A DNA stretch of 64,000 bases from JAGVSR01 sp033765145 (GCA_033765145.1 JANRIH010000036.1:1-64000), one strand, 5' to 3'; positions 54,888 through 64,000 are shown, counted from the first letter of the stretch. The notes: a model not told the origin generated them from the letters alone. Translations and numbers: made by a program.

Positions 54888-57242
54888 ATGGTGCAGCGCA
54901 TAGTTTTTGCAGCATCAGGGGCTGGCGGATCGGAGCTGTGGATCAGCGACGGTACGTCGGCTGGGACGACGCTGGTCAAAGACATTCGCCCGGACGGCTC
55001 CTCCAACCCGTCCAACTTTACCGCCGTGGGGAATCGCGCCTTCTTTCAGGCGACGGACAACGTCAACGGACTGACGCTGTGGGTGACGGACGGCACTGCG
55101 GCCGGCACTCAGTCCGTAGCGCCGGCCACGACCTCAGGCATCTTGAGCGAGTTGACCGCGTTCGGAGGCCGGCTGGTCTATGTCCGGCTCGGCGAGGTCT
55201 GGATCACCGATGGCACGACTGCCGGCACCCAGAAGCTCGGCACGTTCTCGCAAGGAACCGTGGCTGATCTCACGGTTTTGGACGGCAAGATCTATTTCTC
55301 CGCCTACGACGGCACGACGCAAGGGCTCTGGTCGACCGACGGCACGGCCGCTGGAACCACACTGATCGCAGGCTTCAGGTCGCGGCCGTCCGACATCACG
55401 GCTTTCGACGGGCGCCTGTTCTTCGGCGCCAACGACGACCCGGCAATAAACCATGAGCTTTGGGTCAGCAATGGCACCCCGGCTGGAACGGCGCTCTTCA
55501 AGGATCTCAGTCCGAGCAATAGCGGCAGCCCGCATGATTTCGTGGTCGCCGGCAATCGCATGTATTTTCTCGCGACGATTGCCAACCCCTCCCCGACGCC
55601 GACGGGGGCGGAACTCTGGGTCAGTGACGGCACGACCGGCGGGACGCAATTGGTCAAGGACATCGTGCCGGGTTTGACGAGTTCGAACATTGTCGAATTG
55701 ACCGCATTCGGAAACAAGGTCGTGTTCCGCGTCAATGACGGCGTGCACGGGCAGGAGATCTGGATTTCCGACGGCACGGCCGGCGGCACGTTCCAGTTGA
55801 GAGACATTCTTCCGGGCTCGTCGGGCTCTGTCCCGTCAGGCTTCACCGTCCTAGGTGACAAGGTCTTCTTCAGAGCCAATGACGGGGAGCACAACTATCT
55901 CGGCAGCGCGCTCTGGGTCACGGATGGAACGGCGGCCGGCACAACGCTTCTGAAAGGCGAGATCGGTCCTCAGATCCTGCCCGCGGGCGAGGTGGAAAAA
56001 CTCGGCGTCGTGCTCGGAAACAAGCTCTATTTCGCGGCCTTCCGCGGGGACACATCTGCCACGTTCACCGGCGTCGAGCTCTGGTCCACGGACGGCACGA
56101 CCCAAGGCACGACCCTGGTCAAAGACATCGCGTCCGGCTCACCGTTTTCCCTCCCCTCGTGGCTTACGGTGTTCGACGACGGCCGTGTGAATGTTGCTCC
56201 GACGGCCGTCACGTTGACGAACAAGGTCGCTAGTCTCGCGGAAAACAGGTCCACCACCTCTGCGGTCAAGGTCGCCGACATCACCGTTGCCGATGACGGT
56301 CTCGGTACAAACCTCTTCTCGCTCACTGGAGCCGACGCCGCCTCCTTCCAGATCGTCGGCACGCGGCTCTTCCTCAGGGCTGGCGTGAAACTCGACTTCG
56401 AGACGAAGACGAGTTTCGTCGTCGCGGTCCGCGTCAACGACCCTGGCGTCGGCGGAAATCCGGATGCCACCAGCGCCGCACACACGCTCGTCATCACCAA
56501 CGTCTCGCCGGAGACGATCACCGGCACGAACGGCGCCGACACGCTTGTCGGGGGGACGGACAGAGACATCATCAGCGGCCTCGGCAGCAACGACACGCTG
56601 AATGGCGGCGCGGGGAACGACACCTACGTTCTCGCGAGCGGCGCCGATACGGTCATCGATGCAGGCGGGATCGACACGATCACGACGACGATGACGCGCT
56701 CACTCGCCTCGTTCCCGGCGATCGAGAACCTGACGCTTCTCGGCACCGGACCCATCAATGGCTCGGGCAACAACCTCGCCAATCGGCTCACCGGAAACAA
56801 CGGCAACAACATTCTCGACGGCGGCGCCGAAAAAGACAGTCTCGTCGGCGGCCTCGGCAACGATACGCTGAAGGGCGGCACGGGAAACGACACGCTCGCG
56901 GGCGGCGGGGGGAGCGACACGTTCGTCTTCAACACCCAGCCGACGCCGACGAACCGGGACACGATCACCGACTTCTCGAATGCGGGGCAGAACGACGTCA
57001 TCCATCTCGAGAACACGGGCGTAGGTGTCTTCACGCTACTCGCCGCCGGCGCGCTCTCGGCCAACGCATTCAAGGCCAACGCAACGGGCACAGCGACCGA
57101 CGCCAACGACCGCATCATCTACAATACCGCGACTGGCGCGTTGTTCTACGACACCAACGGCAACGCCTCCGGCGGCGCCACCCAGTTTGCCATTATTTCC
57201 ACCAAGCCCGCGCTCACCGCCGCGGACTTCTTCGTGATCTGA
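54888..57242 (+). CDS. Secreted ELWxxDGT-repeat / RTX calcium-binding protein
   Basis: This 784-residue protein is probably exported by a type I system. Residues 1-440 contain about nine ELW-S/T-DGT-AGT-LVKD repeats (GGSELWISDGTSAGTTLVKD) suggesting a beta-propeller. A cadherin-like segment covers about 445-545. Residues 550-690 carry RTX nonapeptides (GGAGNDTY, then GGLGNDTLKGGTGNDTLAGG) that bind calcium. The C-terminus (TDFSNAGQNDVIHLENTG and an aliphatic end, ADFFVI) looks like an uncleaved type I secretion signal. No signal peptide and no ABC exporter genes are nearby. Function could be adhesion or an outer matrix. An AT-rich stretch near 54788-54810 may contain its promoter. Confidence 0.88.
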   Translation: MVQRIVFAASGAGGSELWISDGTSAGTTLVKDIRPDGSSNPSNFTAVGNRAFFQATDNVNGLTLWVTDGTAAGTQSVAPATTSGILSELTAFGGRLVYVRLGEVWITDGTTAGTQKLGTFSQGTVADLTVLDGKIYFSAYDGTTQGLWSTDGTAAGTTLIAGFRSRPSDITAFDGRLFFGANDDPAINHELWVSNGTPAGTALFKDLSPSNSGSPHDFVVAGNRMYFLATIANPSPTPTGAELWVSDGTTGGTQLVKDIVPGLTSSNIVELTAFGNKVVFRVNDGVHGQEIWISDGTAGGTFQLRDILPGSSGSVPSGFTVLGDKVFFRANDGEHNYLGSALWVTDGTAAGTTLLKGEIGPQILPAGEVEKLGVVLGNKLYFAAFRGDTSATFTGVELWSTDGTTQGTTLVKDIASGSPFSLPSWLTVFDDGRVNVAPTAVTLTNKVASLAENRSTTSAVKVADITVADDGLGTNLFSLTGADAASFQIVGTRLFLRAGVKLDFETKTSFVVAVRVNDPGVGGNPDATSAAHTLVITNVSPETITGTNGADTLVGGTDRDIISGLGSNDTLNGGAGNDTYVLASGADTVIDAGGIDTITTTMTRSLASFPAIENLTLLGTGPINGSGNNLANRLTGNNGNNILDGGAEKDSLVGGLGNDTLKGGTGNDTLAGGGGSDTFVFNTQPTPTNRDTITDFSNAGQNDVIHLENTGVGVFTLLAAGALSANAFKANATGTATDANDRIIYNTATGALFYDTNGNASGGATQFAIISTKPALTAADFFVI

Positions 57243-57265
57243 CCTGGCATCTCATGCGTGTCGCT

Positions 57266-57285
57266 TGCGCCATCACGCTGGCGCA
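57266..57285. terminator. Hairpin at the convergent end of the RTX and reductase genes
   Basis: TGCGCCA (57266-57272) and TGGCGCA (57279-57285) form a perfect 7-bp stem over the reductase stop codon, 24 bases after the RTX gene stop. No T-run is present, so termination by it alone is doubtful. Confidence 0.3.
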
Positions 57286-57803
57286 TAGGTGAGCCGGATC
57301 ACACCCTCGTCGATCAGTTCATGTGTCAGTAGGCGAAGCGGCGGCCGGGCTCCGGCAAAGTACGGCGTCCCGCGACCCAGCACGACGGGGTGCAGGTAAA
57401 TCCGATACTCGTCGATCAGGCCCAGTTCGGTGAGGCTCTTGGCCAAGTCCGGGCCAGCAACGTCGATCTCGCCCTGGTGCCCGGCCTTCAACGCGCGGAT
57501 CGCGGACGCCAGTTCGCCCTCAACAAGCGTCGCGTTGGGGCCGACCGACTTCAACGAGCGTGAGACGACCCATTTGGGCTGATTGCGCCACGCGGCTGCG
57601 AAGGCCTGTTCGTCCGCGCTCCATTCCGGACGGTCGTCATCCCAGTAGCGCATGATTTCATAAATCCGGCGTCCGTAGACACTGCCCGACAACCCCCGAA
57701 CCTGCTCGATGAAGTGGCGGAACAGCGTGGGGCTCGGGCCAAATTCCATATGGTCGACGTAGCCGTCGAGGGACTGATTCATTCCGAAGACGAGCTTCGC
57801 CAT
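57273..57803 (-). CDS. Dihydrofolate reductase-like / RibD C-terminal domain protein
   Basis: This 176-residue NADPH-type oxidoreductase has the RibD_C fold. It starts LVFGMNQSLDGYVDHMEFGP and contains the GSVYGRRIYEIMRYWDD motif and the C-terminal IDEYRIYLHPVVLGRGTPYF. Such stand-alone proteins (YwjB/YyaP-like) are widespread with unproven substrates. No folate or riboflavin genes lie nearby. It is convergent with the RTX gene. Confidence 0.88.
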   Translation of the reverse strand: MAKLVFGMNQSLDGYVDHMEFGPSPTLFRHFIEQVRGLSGSVYGRRIYEIMRYWDDDRPEWSADEQAFAAAWRNQPKWVVSRSLKSVGPNATLVEGELASAIRALKAGHQGEIDVAGPDLAKSLTELGLIDEYRIYLHPVVLGRGTPYFAGARPPLRLLTHELIDEGVIRLTYAPA

Positions 57804-57983
57804 TCAAAAAATCTCCATGCCGGTACGTCGGCAACGAACCGGCTGCATCGAAATGGAGGGCATCCGAGAAAGTCGAGGTGAGTTCGCGGTCTGGCGATCG
57901 AACGTCCTGTACTGACCCTCGGCCCGACGACATCTCTCAGACGGATCTCCGCAGAGGCGCGCACGAACTCCGTCGGCTCTGAC

Positions 57984-60125
57984 CTACCGCCCCTTCTTGC
58001 CCCGCGCTGCGTTCTGGTCCGGCCTGGCGCGCGCGCCGCCCGGGCTCATGACGCGCGGTGTCCCCAGGCCCACGCCCTTGGTCGTGAATTTCTGCGTCCC
58101 ATGCTTCTGACCGATGCGCTTGCCTTCGCCGCCGGACGAACCGGTACCGAGCGGCTGGTGCGCCGGCACGAGTTGGTGCTTGCCGGGACCAATGAGATCC
58201 GCGCGGCCCATGGACCTCAGCGCTTCGCGCAGGAGCGGCCAATTCTCGGGATCATGATAGCGCAGGAACGCCTTGTGCAGCCGTCGCGTCTTCAAGCCCT
58301 TGACGGTCTCGACCGCCTCCGACCCGCCGCGGCGCACGGCCTTCAGCGGGTTCTTGCCCGAGTGATACATGGCGGTCGCAAGAGCCATTGGCGACGGCAG
58401 GAACGTCTGGACCTGGTCGGCTCGATACTTGTTCTTCTTCAACCAGATCGCGAGTTCCAGCATATCCTCGTCTGTAGTGCCGGGATGGGCGGCGATGAAG
58501 TAGGGGATCAGGAAGTACTTCTTTCCGGCGGCTTGAGCCGCTGCATCGAAAAGGTCGCGGAACCTCTCGTAGCTGCCGACGCCGGGCTTCATCATCTTCG
58601 AGAGCGGCCCGTCCTCGACGTGCTCGGGCGCGATCTTGAGATATCCCCCGACGTGATGGGTGACGAGTTCCTTCACATAGGTCGGGCTCTTGACAGCAAG
58701 ATCGTAGCGCACGCCTGACGCGACATGCACTTTCTTGATGCCCGGCAGCTCGCGTGCCTTGCGATAGAGCGAGATCAAAGCCTCGTGACTGGTATCGAGG
58801 TTCTCGCAGATGCCGGGATAGACGCACGAAAGACGCCGGCAGGAGGCCTCGATCTTCGGGTCCTTGCAGGCCATGCGGTACATGTTCGCCGTCGGACCGC
58901 CGATGTCGGAAATGACGCCCGTGAAGCCTGGCGTCTTATCGCGAATGTGCTCGATCTCTTTGAGGACCGACCCTTCCGAGCGGTTCTGGATGATGCGGCC
59001 CTCATGCTCGGTGATGGAGCAGAAGGTGCAGCCCCCGAAGCAGCCGCGCATGATCGTGACAGAGAAGCGGATCATCTCCCAGGCGGGGATCTTGGCGTCG
59101 CCATAGGAAGGGTGCGGGGCGCGGGCGTAGGGCAGTTCGTAGATGCGGTCCATCTCCTCGGTCGTCAATGGGATGGGCGGCGGCGTGACCCAAAGCTCGC
59201 GGTCTCCATGGCGCTGCACGAGGGCGCGCGCATTGCCGGGGTTGCTTTCGCGGTGCAAGACGCGCGAGGCGCGGGCATAGGTCTCGCTGTCGGCTGCGAC
59301 CTGCTCGAAGGCCGGGAGGCGGATAACGGTTTCGGTGTTGCGCGTCATGCGCGCGCCCTCGTCCGCGTCCTCGATGTTGTCGGCGTGGAACTCGGTCCAG
59401 CCGCCAGGGACCGTCCGCTTCATGAGCGCCACGCCGCGAATATCGTCCATCGCGTCGAACGGGACTTTCCGCGCGAGGCGATCGGCAACCTCGACCACGG
59501 CGCGCTCCGCATTGCCGTAGATGAGGAGATCGGCCTTGCTGTCGACGAGCACCGAGCGGCGCACCTTGTCCGACCAGTAGTCATAGTGCGCGATCCGGCG
59601 GAGCGAGGCTTCGATGCCTCCGATGACGACGGCCGCATTCTTGAAGGCCTCGCGGCATCGCTGCGCATAGACAATTACCGAGCGGTCGGGACGTTTGCCG
59701 CCTTCACCGCCCGGCGTATAGGCGTCGTTGTGGCGGATGCGGCGATCGGCGGTGTAGCGGTTGACCATGGAATCCATGTTGCCGCCGGTGACGCCGAAAA
59801 AGAGTGCCGGCTCGCCGAGCTTGGTGAATGCGTCGGCGCTCTGCCAGTCCGGTTGCGCGATGATGCCGACGCGGAACCCCTGCGCTTCGAGCAGGCGTCC
59901 GATGATGGCCATTCCGAAGCTCGGGTGATCGACATAGGCGTCACCCGTGACGAGGATGATGTCGCACTGGTCCCAGCCAAGGAGGTCCATCTCCTCGCGC
60001 GACATGGGCAGGAATGGCGCCGTGCCGAAGCGCTTCGCCCAATAGGGGCGATAGGAAAAGATCGGCTTCGCGGGCGGCATGGCGGGCGGGGCCACGCGGA
60101 TGGCGGGGGACGGTGCGGCGGTCAT
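57984..60125 (-). CDS. YgiQ family radical SAM protein
   Basis: This 713-residue protein has the UPF0313 N-terminal domain with a B12-binding-like fold (DIILVTGDAYVDHPSFGMAI, then GVTGGNMDSMVNRY), a radical SAM core and a YgiQ C-terminal domain. The cluster motif is MRGCFGGCTFCSITEHEGR (CxxxCxxC). The last 60 residues are basic and disordered (Gly/Arg/Lys-rich). Reaction unknown. The ATG at 60125 gives the family length; the frame continues to 60722 through the cupin gene region and is not coding there. Confidence 0.93.
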   Translation of the reverse strand: MTAAPSPAIRVAPPAMPPAKPIFSYRPYWAKRFGTAPFLPMSREEMDLLGWDQCDIILVTGDAYVDHPSFGMAIIGRLLEAQGFRVGIIAQPDWQSADAFTKLGEPALFFGVTGGNMDSMVNRYTADRRIRHNDAYTPGGEGGKRPDRSVIVYAQRCREAFKNAAVVIGGIEASLRRIAHYDYWSDKVRRSVLVDSKADLLIYGNAERAVVEVADRLARKVPFDAMDDIRGVALMKRTVPGGWTEFHADNIEDADEGARMTRNTETVIRLPAFEQVAADSETYARASRVLHRESNPGNARALVQRHGDRELWVTPPPIPLTTEEMDRIYELPYARAPHPSYGDAKIPAWEMIRFSVTIMRGCFGGCTFCSITEHEGRIIQNRSEGSVLKEIEHIRDKTPGFTGVISDIGGPTANMYRMACKDPKIEASCRRLSCVYPGICENLDTSHEALISLYRKARELPGIKKVHVASGVRYDLAVKSPTYVKELVTHHVGGYLKIAPEHVEDGPLSKMMKPGVGSYERFRDLFDAAAQAAGKKYFLIPYFIAAHPGTTDEDMLELAIWLKKNKYRADQVQTFLPSPMALATAMYHSGKNPLKAVRRGGSEAVETVKGLKTRRLHKAFLRYHDPENWPLLREALRSMGRADLIGPGKHQLVPAHQPLGTGSSGGEGKRIGQKHGTQKFTTKGVGLGTPRVMSPGGARARPDQNAARGKKGR

Positions 60126-60264
60126 CGGGAGCTCGGATCTCGAAAATTTCGGAACGGCATAGCAGATCCGACGCAGAAAGTCCGCCCGGGCCATCCGTCG
60201 CTGGCGGCTTCGCCGCGGCCGAAGCCCCATTGAAATGCCCGAAATCCTGTCGGCCGGCCGACCG

Positions 60265-60621
60265 CTACTCGTAGTACGCGAACACTTTACGCGCCGGTTT
60301 CGTAACTTCCCAGGTGCCGAGAAAGCCCGCGGGTGAGACGAAAGCGTCGCCTGCCCGGACCGTCGTCGTCGCGCCGTCGTCGGAGGTGATGACGATCTCC
60401 CCTTCGAGGATCTGGCAGAATTCGCTCTCGGTGAAGACGACGCGCCATTTGCCGGGCTGGCAGGTCCAGATGCCCGAATGATAGCGGCCGTCCGCACTCG
60501 AAAAGAGTACGTGCGCGGTCTGCACGGGATCGCCCGAGATGATGCGTTCGGCGGCGGGGCGGTAGCTTTCCGCCGGGCCAAGCGGCCGATCGAAGCGGAC
60601 GACGGACGGGATTGGTGGCAT
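60265..60621 (-). CDS. Cupin domain protein (DUF861/RmlC-like)
   Basis: This 118-residue single-domain cupin has the motif WRVVFTESEFCQILEGEIVI followed by GDAFVSPAGFLGTWEV. It matches the (S)-ureidoglycine aminohydrolase-like DUF861 group. Usual metal histidines are largely missing (FTESEFCQILEGE), so it may bind a ligand rather than catalyse. It precedes the ygiQ gene on the same strand, 139 bases away. Confidence 0.85.
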   Translation of the reverse strand: MPPIPSVVRFDRPLGPAESYRPAAERIISGDPVQTAHVLFSSADGRYHSGIWTCQPGKWRVVFTESEFCQILEGEIVITSDDGATTTVRAGDAFVSPAGFLGTWEVTKPARKVFAYYE

Positions 60622-60741
60622 CGGTGGCTCCGGGTCTCAGTGGCGCTTTCGTGTTGGCGCGGAACGAGCCTCGATGCAAGTCGTTCGTGCCGTGGCGGCA
60701 GCGGCGCGCGAGCGGCCGTCACAGGTTGCGACGTGCGCCGA

Positions 60742-61734
60742 TCAGACTTCCGAGGCTACACGGCTCTTCAATTCGTCCGGCTGGCCGAAGTGCTCGAAAT
60801 AGCGCGGATCGATCTTTTCGACAGGCAGGATGATCAGCACGTCGGTCGTGCCGAACTGGCGGTCAATGACGGCGCCGTCGCCGACGAACGCCCCGAGGCG
60901 CAAGTAGCCCTTGATCAAGGGGGGCATGGCACGCAGAGCAACTTTCATATCGACGGCACTCTTCGGCATCAAATTCATCGTGCGATGAAGATGCGGCAAC
61001 GCGCGGCAAGCCCAGTCTTCGGGTGCCGACGCGTGGTGATGGAGAAAGCTCAGCGCCATCGCGTGAGCAGCGGGATCGGTGCCCTCGAAGCTCGCGCAGC
61101 CGATCATCACGTCGAGTTTCTTCTCGCGCACATAGGTCCAGATGCCGTGCCAGAGAAGTTCGACCGAGCGCTTGTTGCGATAGGGCTTCAAAACGCAACT
61201 GCGGCCGACTTCCATGAAGCGATGGGTACTCTTTCTCCTGATGAGCGGCGCCAAGTCGTACTCGCTCGCGGAATAGAACCCCTTGGTCTTCCGCGCCGCG
61301 TCTCCGGTCAAAATGCGGTAGGTGCCGACGACGCGCGGACGGCGACGGTGGGCCCACGGCTCGCCGGGGTGGGGTTCCGTTGACGTGTCGACCACCAGCA
61401 GGTGATCACACACGGCATCGTAGGCGTCCTGGTCGAGTCGCCGGAAGCCTGCGACAGAAGACGGCGTGGCGTTCAATTCCTCGTAGAAGACCTGGTAACG
61501 CAAGCGCAGCGCTTCGCGAATGTCGCGACGGCTCCTGGCCAAGCGCACTTCGAGATCGCCGAGACTGCCGTAGATCTTCGGTTGAATCGCGCGGCCGCCG
61601 GGCGCCCGAAGTGCCGTGCCGAAGCTATCGGGCGCGGAACGGGACACGTTTCCCAGAGGCGTCGTGGCCTGACAGACCTCCCGACGTGCCGGTTGCACTT
61701 TGGTCCGCACGTTCACAATTTCTGCGATCGCCAT
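60742..61734 (-). CDS. OlsB-like ornithine N-acyltransferase (GNAT fold)
   Basis: This 330-residue protein matches the L-ornithine N-alpha-acyltransferase (OlsB/PlsC-GNAT) family, the first step of phosphorus-free ornithine lipids. Core signatures are RLRYQVFYEELNATPSSVAG, VVGTYRILTGDAARKTKGFY and the RFMEVGRSCVLKPYRNKRSV stretch, with GCASFEGTDPAAHAMALSFL later. About 75 residues precede the fold. The ATG of MAIAEIVNVRT was chosen over an upstream start at 61812. The second step (OlsA) could be a PlsC-type enzyme such as that at 32848. Confidence 0.88.
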   Translation of the reverse strand: MAIAEIVNVRTKVQPARREVCQATTPLGNVSRSAPDSFGTALRAPGGRAIQPKIYGSLGDLEVRLARSRRDIREALRLRYQVFYEELNATPSSVAGFRRLDQDAYDAVCDHLLVVDTSTEPHPGEPWAHRRRPRVVGTYRILTGDAARKTKGFYSASEYDLAPLIRRKSTHRFMEVGRSCVLKPYRNKRSVELLWHGIWTYVREKKLDVMIGCASFEGTDPAAHAMALSFLHHHASAPEDWACRALPHLHRTMNLMPKSAVDMKVALRAMPPLIKGYLRLGAFVGDGAVIDRQFGTTDVLIILPVEKIDPRYFEHFGQPDELKSRVASEV

Positions 61735-61899
61735 CCTTGCGCTGCGTCCCCCCAAGCGCGGCCGTTCTATCTTCGGGCCGTTTTCGTCGCCGCCACGCCG
61801 CATCGTTCTCAATTGACGGCGTTTCCACGGTGACTACCGCTCGTTGCATGATATGGCGACACTTTTGCGACGGCACATCGCGTCGCACCCAACGCAACC

Positions 61900-63648
61900 T
61901 CACGCGGCCGGGCGCTTCCTGCAGTGCCCAACCCAGCGCCTCATGAGGCTACTCAAGACATGGGGCTCGAACGGTTTCGGAAGATAATCGTCCATGCCCG
62001 CATCGAGATAGCGCCGGCGGTCCTCCTCGAAAGCGTTGGCCGTTACGGCGATGATCGGCGGCAGGTCATGCATTCTGCCAGCGCCATCGTAGAGCGCGCG
62101 GATCTCCGTCGTCGCTTCCACGCCGTCCCGCTCGGGCATGAAGATGTCCATCAGAACGAGATCAAACGCGGATTCGGCGCCCGTGAGCACCGCTTGCATC
62201 GCCGCAATGGCCGCCGCGCCGTCCGAAATGCGGACGACGCACACGCCTTCGCGTTCCAAGACGCGTGTTGCCAAGAGCGCGTTGATATCGTTGTCTTCAG
62301 CGAGTAGGACACGGACCTCGGGTTTTGCCGCCGCGACCACATTCTCGGAGCGCACCGCGACGGGACGTTCACGCGCCGGCTCTTCGGTCATCATCTCGGA
62401 GACTTCGACGACAGCGGTGAAGACCGAGCCCCGGCCCGGCTCTGAGATCAGCCGGATTTCGCCGGACATGGCTTCGGCGAGACGGCGGGAAATGGCGAGG
62501 CCAAGTCCCGTGCCTCCGACGCCGCGTCGGATCGCCTCCTCGGTTTGCGCGAACTCGCCGAACAGTCCCGCCTGTTCGGTGGTGGTGATGCCGATGCCCG
62601 TATCGGAGACGGCAATCTCGATCTTGCGCACGTCCGAGCCGGCCGTCGCTCCGCTCACGGTGACGGAAACACCGATGCTGCCACGATCCGTGAACTTGAC
62701 CGCATTCGAGAGAAGATTGAGAACGATCTGGCGGACGCGGGCCTCGTCGCCGATGACGCGCATCGGGACATCGTCCGCGACCGTTGCGCTCAATTCGAGG
62801 CCCTTCTCCTCGGCTCGCGGCGCAAGAAGCAGTACACTCGCGGCAACGAGGTCACGCAAGGAGAACGCTTCGTGAGCGAGGGTCAGCTTCCCGGCCTCGA
62901 TCTTCGAGAAATCCAGAATTTCGTCGATCAGCGCCAGCAAGCCGCGCGCAGACTGGTCGATCGCTTGAGCATATTCTTTCTGCTCGGCGTCGAGGTCGGT
63001 CGTCAGCAGCAAACCGGTTATTCCGAGAATGCCGTTCATCGGCGTCCGGATCTCATGACTCATGGATGCGAGAAAGCGTGATTTCGCACGGCTCGCCGAT
63101 TCCGCGGCATCCTTCGCCTCCCGCAATTCGATTGCGACGCGACGGGCGTCGGTGACATCGCGGCCTGCGCGCTGGACGGCCACGCCGCCATCGAATTCGG
63201 CGACAACGCATTCCTCCCACTCGATCCATCGCAGCCCATCGACGGTCGCGAGGCGCTCGATCGAGCGGCGCACGCCATTGCCCTCACCGGCGCCATGTGT
63301 TCCGTCCGCGTTTTCGACAGCCTCCACATGGGGGGCATGGGACGCGCCGACAGCGGTATCGGCCGACAGTCCGAACGTCCGGAGATAGGCGCGGTTGGCA
63401 AATGTGACCCGCCCGCTGGCGTCGCGCCGGACGATCAGATGTTCCTGCGCATCCAACAGATCGCGATAGCGGCGTTCGTTTTCGCTCAGTTCCCAGCGGA
63501 GATCGTGGAGGTCTTCGAGCCGGTCAGCGAGGCCGATGTCGGCTGGTGGCGCGGATCGTGGGAGCGCCGGCATCCATCTCCTGATCCAGCCGATCGCGAC
63601 GCGCAATCGCCGCCGGACCGCGGACGGTCCGAAGGAAAACGCCATCAT
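61900..63648 (-). CDS. Hybrid sensor histidine kinase (PAS-HisKA-HATPase-REC)
   Basis: This 582-residue signalling kinase starts with a basic segment and a PAS domain (about 55-175; ERRYRDLLDAQEHLIVRRDA). The HisKA dimer helix carries the phospho-acceptor H198 (ASMSHEIRTPMNGILG). An ATPase domain follows (RQIVLNLLSNAVKFTDRG, then GGTGLGLAISRRLAEAM). A C-terminal receiver has the acceptor Asp in FDLVLMDIFMPERDG. No transmembrane helix was seen, so it is probably cytosolic with a PAS-bound signal. No cognate response regulator or Hpt protein is in the window. GTG at 63666 is an alternative start. Confidence 0.93.
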   Translation of the reverse strand: MMAFSFGPSAVRRRLRVAIGWIRRWMPALPRSAPPADIGLADRLEDLHDLRWELSENERRYRDLLDAQEHLIVRRDASGRVTFANRAYLRTFGLSADTAVGASHAPHVEAVENADGTHGAGEGNGVRRSIERLATVDGLRWIEWEECVVAEFDGGVAVQRAGRDVTDARRVAIELREAKDAAESASRAKSRFLASMSHEIRTPMNGILGITGLLLTTDLDAEQKEYAQAIDQSARGLLALIDEILDFSKIEAGKLTLAHEAFSLRDLVAASVLLLAPRAEEKGLELSATVADDVPMRVIGDEARVRQIVLNLLSNAVKFTDRGSIGVSVTVSGATAGSDVRKIEIAVSDTGIGITTTEQAGLFGEFAQTEEAIRRGVGGTGLGLAISRRLAEAMSGEIRLISEPGRGSVFTAVVEVSEMMTEEPARERPVAVRSENVVAAAKPEVRVLLAEDNDINALLATRVLEREGVCVVRISDGAAAIAAMQAVLTGAESAFDLVLMDIFMPERDGVEATTEIRALYDGAGRMHDLPPIIAVTANAFEEDRRRYLDAGMDDYLPKPFEPHVLSSLMRRWVGHCRKRPAA

Positions 63649-63799
63649 ATTCCACGCGCTGCGCACACTGAGCCCGGATCAAGTTGCGGGCCGATCGTTG
63701 GCTCCGGGACCATTAATGCGTTGTTAAGGAATTTGGTTACCGAGCCCTCTCGTGCGGTCGAATTCGGGGACAGACTTAATACGGCAGGCGCTCAAGCGT

Positions 63800-64000
63800 T
63801 CAGCGCCGCGGCAGCTCGTCGTCTCGGAGCGGACGTGCGGCGTCCTCGGTCAGCAACGGCACGCCGTTCTTGATCGGAAATGCGAGCGCCGCCTTGACGC
63901 TCACGAGTTCGTTCGTCTCGGGACGATAGACGAGCGCGGCCTTCGTTAAGGGACAGACGAGCATTTCAAGCAAGCGTCGGTCCGGTTCAACTGCGTGACC
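63800..64000 (-). CDS. Trm112 family protein (partial, N-terminus beyond right edge)
   Basis: The minus strand is open from base 64000 to a TGA at 63800-63802, encoding 66 residues. It reads RRLLEMLVCPLTKAALVYRP, then KAALAFPIKNGVPLLTEDAA, the pattern of Trm112/YcaR-like proteins. These are small cytosolic proteins of about 60-70 residues whose eukaryotic relatives activate methyltransferases. Only one zinc cysteine (VCP) is present; the others of the classical four are not seen, as is usual for bacterial members. The start lies outside the window. The 151 bases to the kinase gene hold no gene. Confidence 0.82.
   Translation of the reverse strand, partial: GHAVEPDRRLLEMLVCPLTKAALVYRPETNELVSVKAALAFPIKNGVPLLTEDAARPLRDDELPRR

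Noticed and set aside
58725..60233. A 502-codon plus-strand frame opposite ygiQ
   Set aside because: It is a GC-driven shadow; the radical SAM motif is on the other strand.

Overview
This GC-rich window reads as a chromosomal segment of an alphaproteobacterium, most likely of the order Hyphomicrobiales (Rhizobiales). The main evidence is one long, almost unbroken run of conserved genes on the minus strand. In direction of transcription it reads mutS, glnD, murJ, trpS, a universal stress protein, an Nfu-type Fe-S protein, a RutE-like nitroreductase, tsaB, rimI, plsC, miaB, phoH, ybeY, corC, lnt, a PraR-like regulator, metK, trmB, rimP, nusA, ylxR, infB, rbfA, truB, rpsO and pnp. That order is characteristic of the group. 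The genus cannot be fixed from the sequence alone.

Bases 1 to about 7,210 look accessory. They hold a minus-strand operon for a RidA-family protein and a PotD/PotA-like ABC uptake system, cut by the left edge. A divergent gene for a double EthD-domain protein follows, then a complete IS5-family (IS427-like) insertion sequence with a TTA target duplication. After that come an orphan membrane protein, an AlpA-type regulator and a tyrosine integrase. The integrase abuts the 5' half of a tRNA-Arg(CCU) gene broken in its anticodon loop, which looks like the end of an integrated element whose other end is not in the window.

Bases 7,450-12,870 hold an ECF sigma/anti-sigma pair, a DUF486 membrane protein, an Fe-S (PhrB-like) photolyase, a DUF2256 zinc-ribbon protein overlapping its 3' end, a CbiX-like chelatase and a PilZ-domain protein. 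This suggests a light or oxidative-stress group followed by c-di-GMP signalling. Bases 12,968-46,000 are the housekeeping block: translation initiation and ribosome maturation, tRNA modification, SAM synthesis, lipoprotein and phospholipid synthesis, nitrogen sensing, peptidoglycan flipping and mismatch repair. One small secreted four-cysteine protein interrupts it between rpsO and truB.

Bases 46,000-64,000 are more mixed: a bifunctional malic enzyme, a DmpA-type aminopeptidase with a translationally coupled 56-residue exported peptide, a 1,236-residue TIR-transmembrane-WD40 protein, a transglutaminase-like protein with an altered active site, a type I secreted ELWxxDGT/RTX protein, a RibD/DHFR-like reductase, a YgiQ radical SAM enzyme, a cupin, an OlsB-like ornithine N-acyltransferase, a hybrid histidine kinase, and a Trm112-like protein cut by the right edge. 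No rRNA, intact tRNA, CRISPR array or recognisable riboswitch was seen. The strongest candidates for something new are the TIR-WD40 protein, the integrated-element boundary, the inverted repeat between the ridA and EthD genes, and the small secreted proteins.
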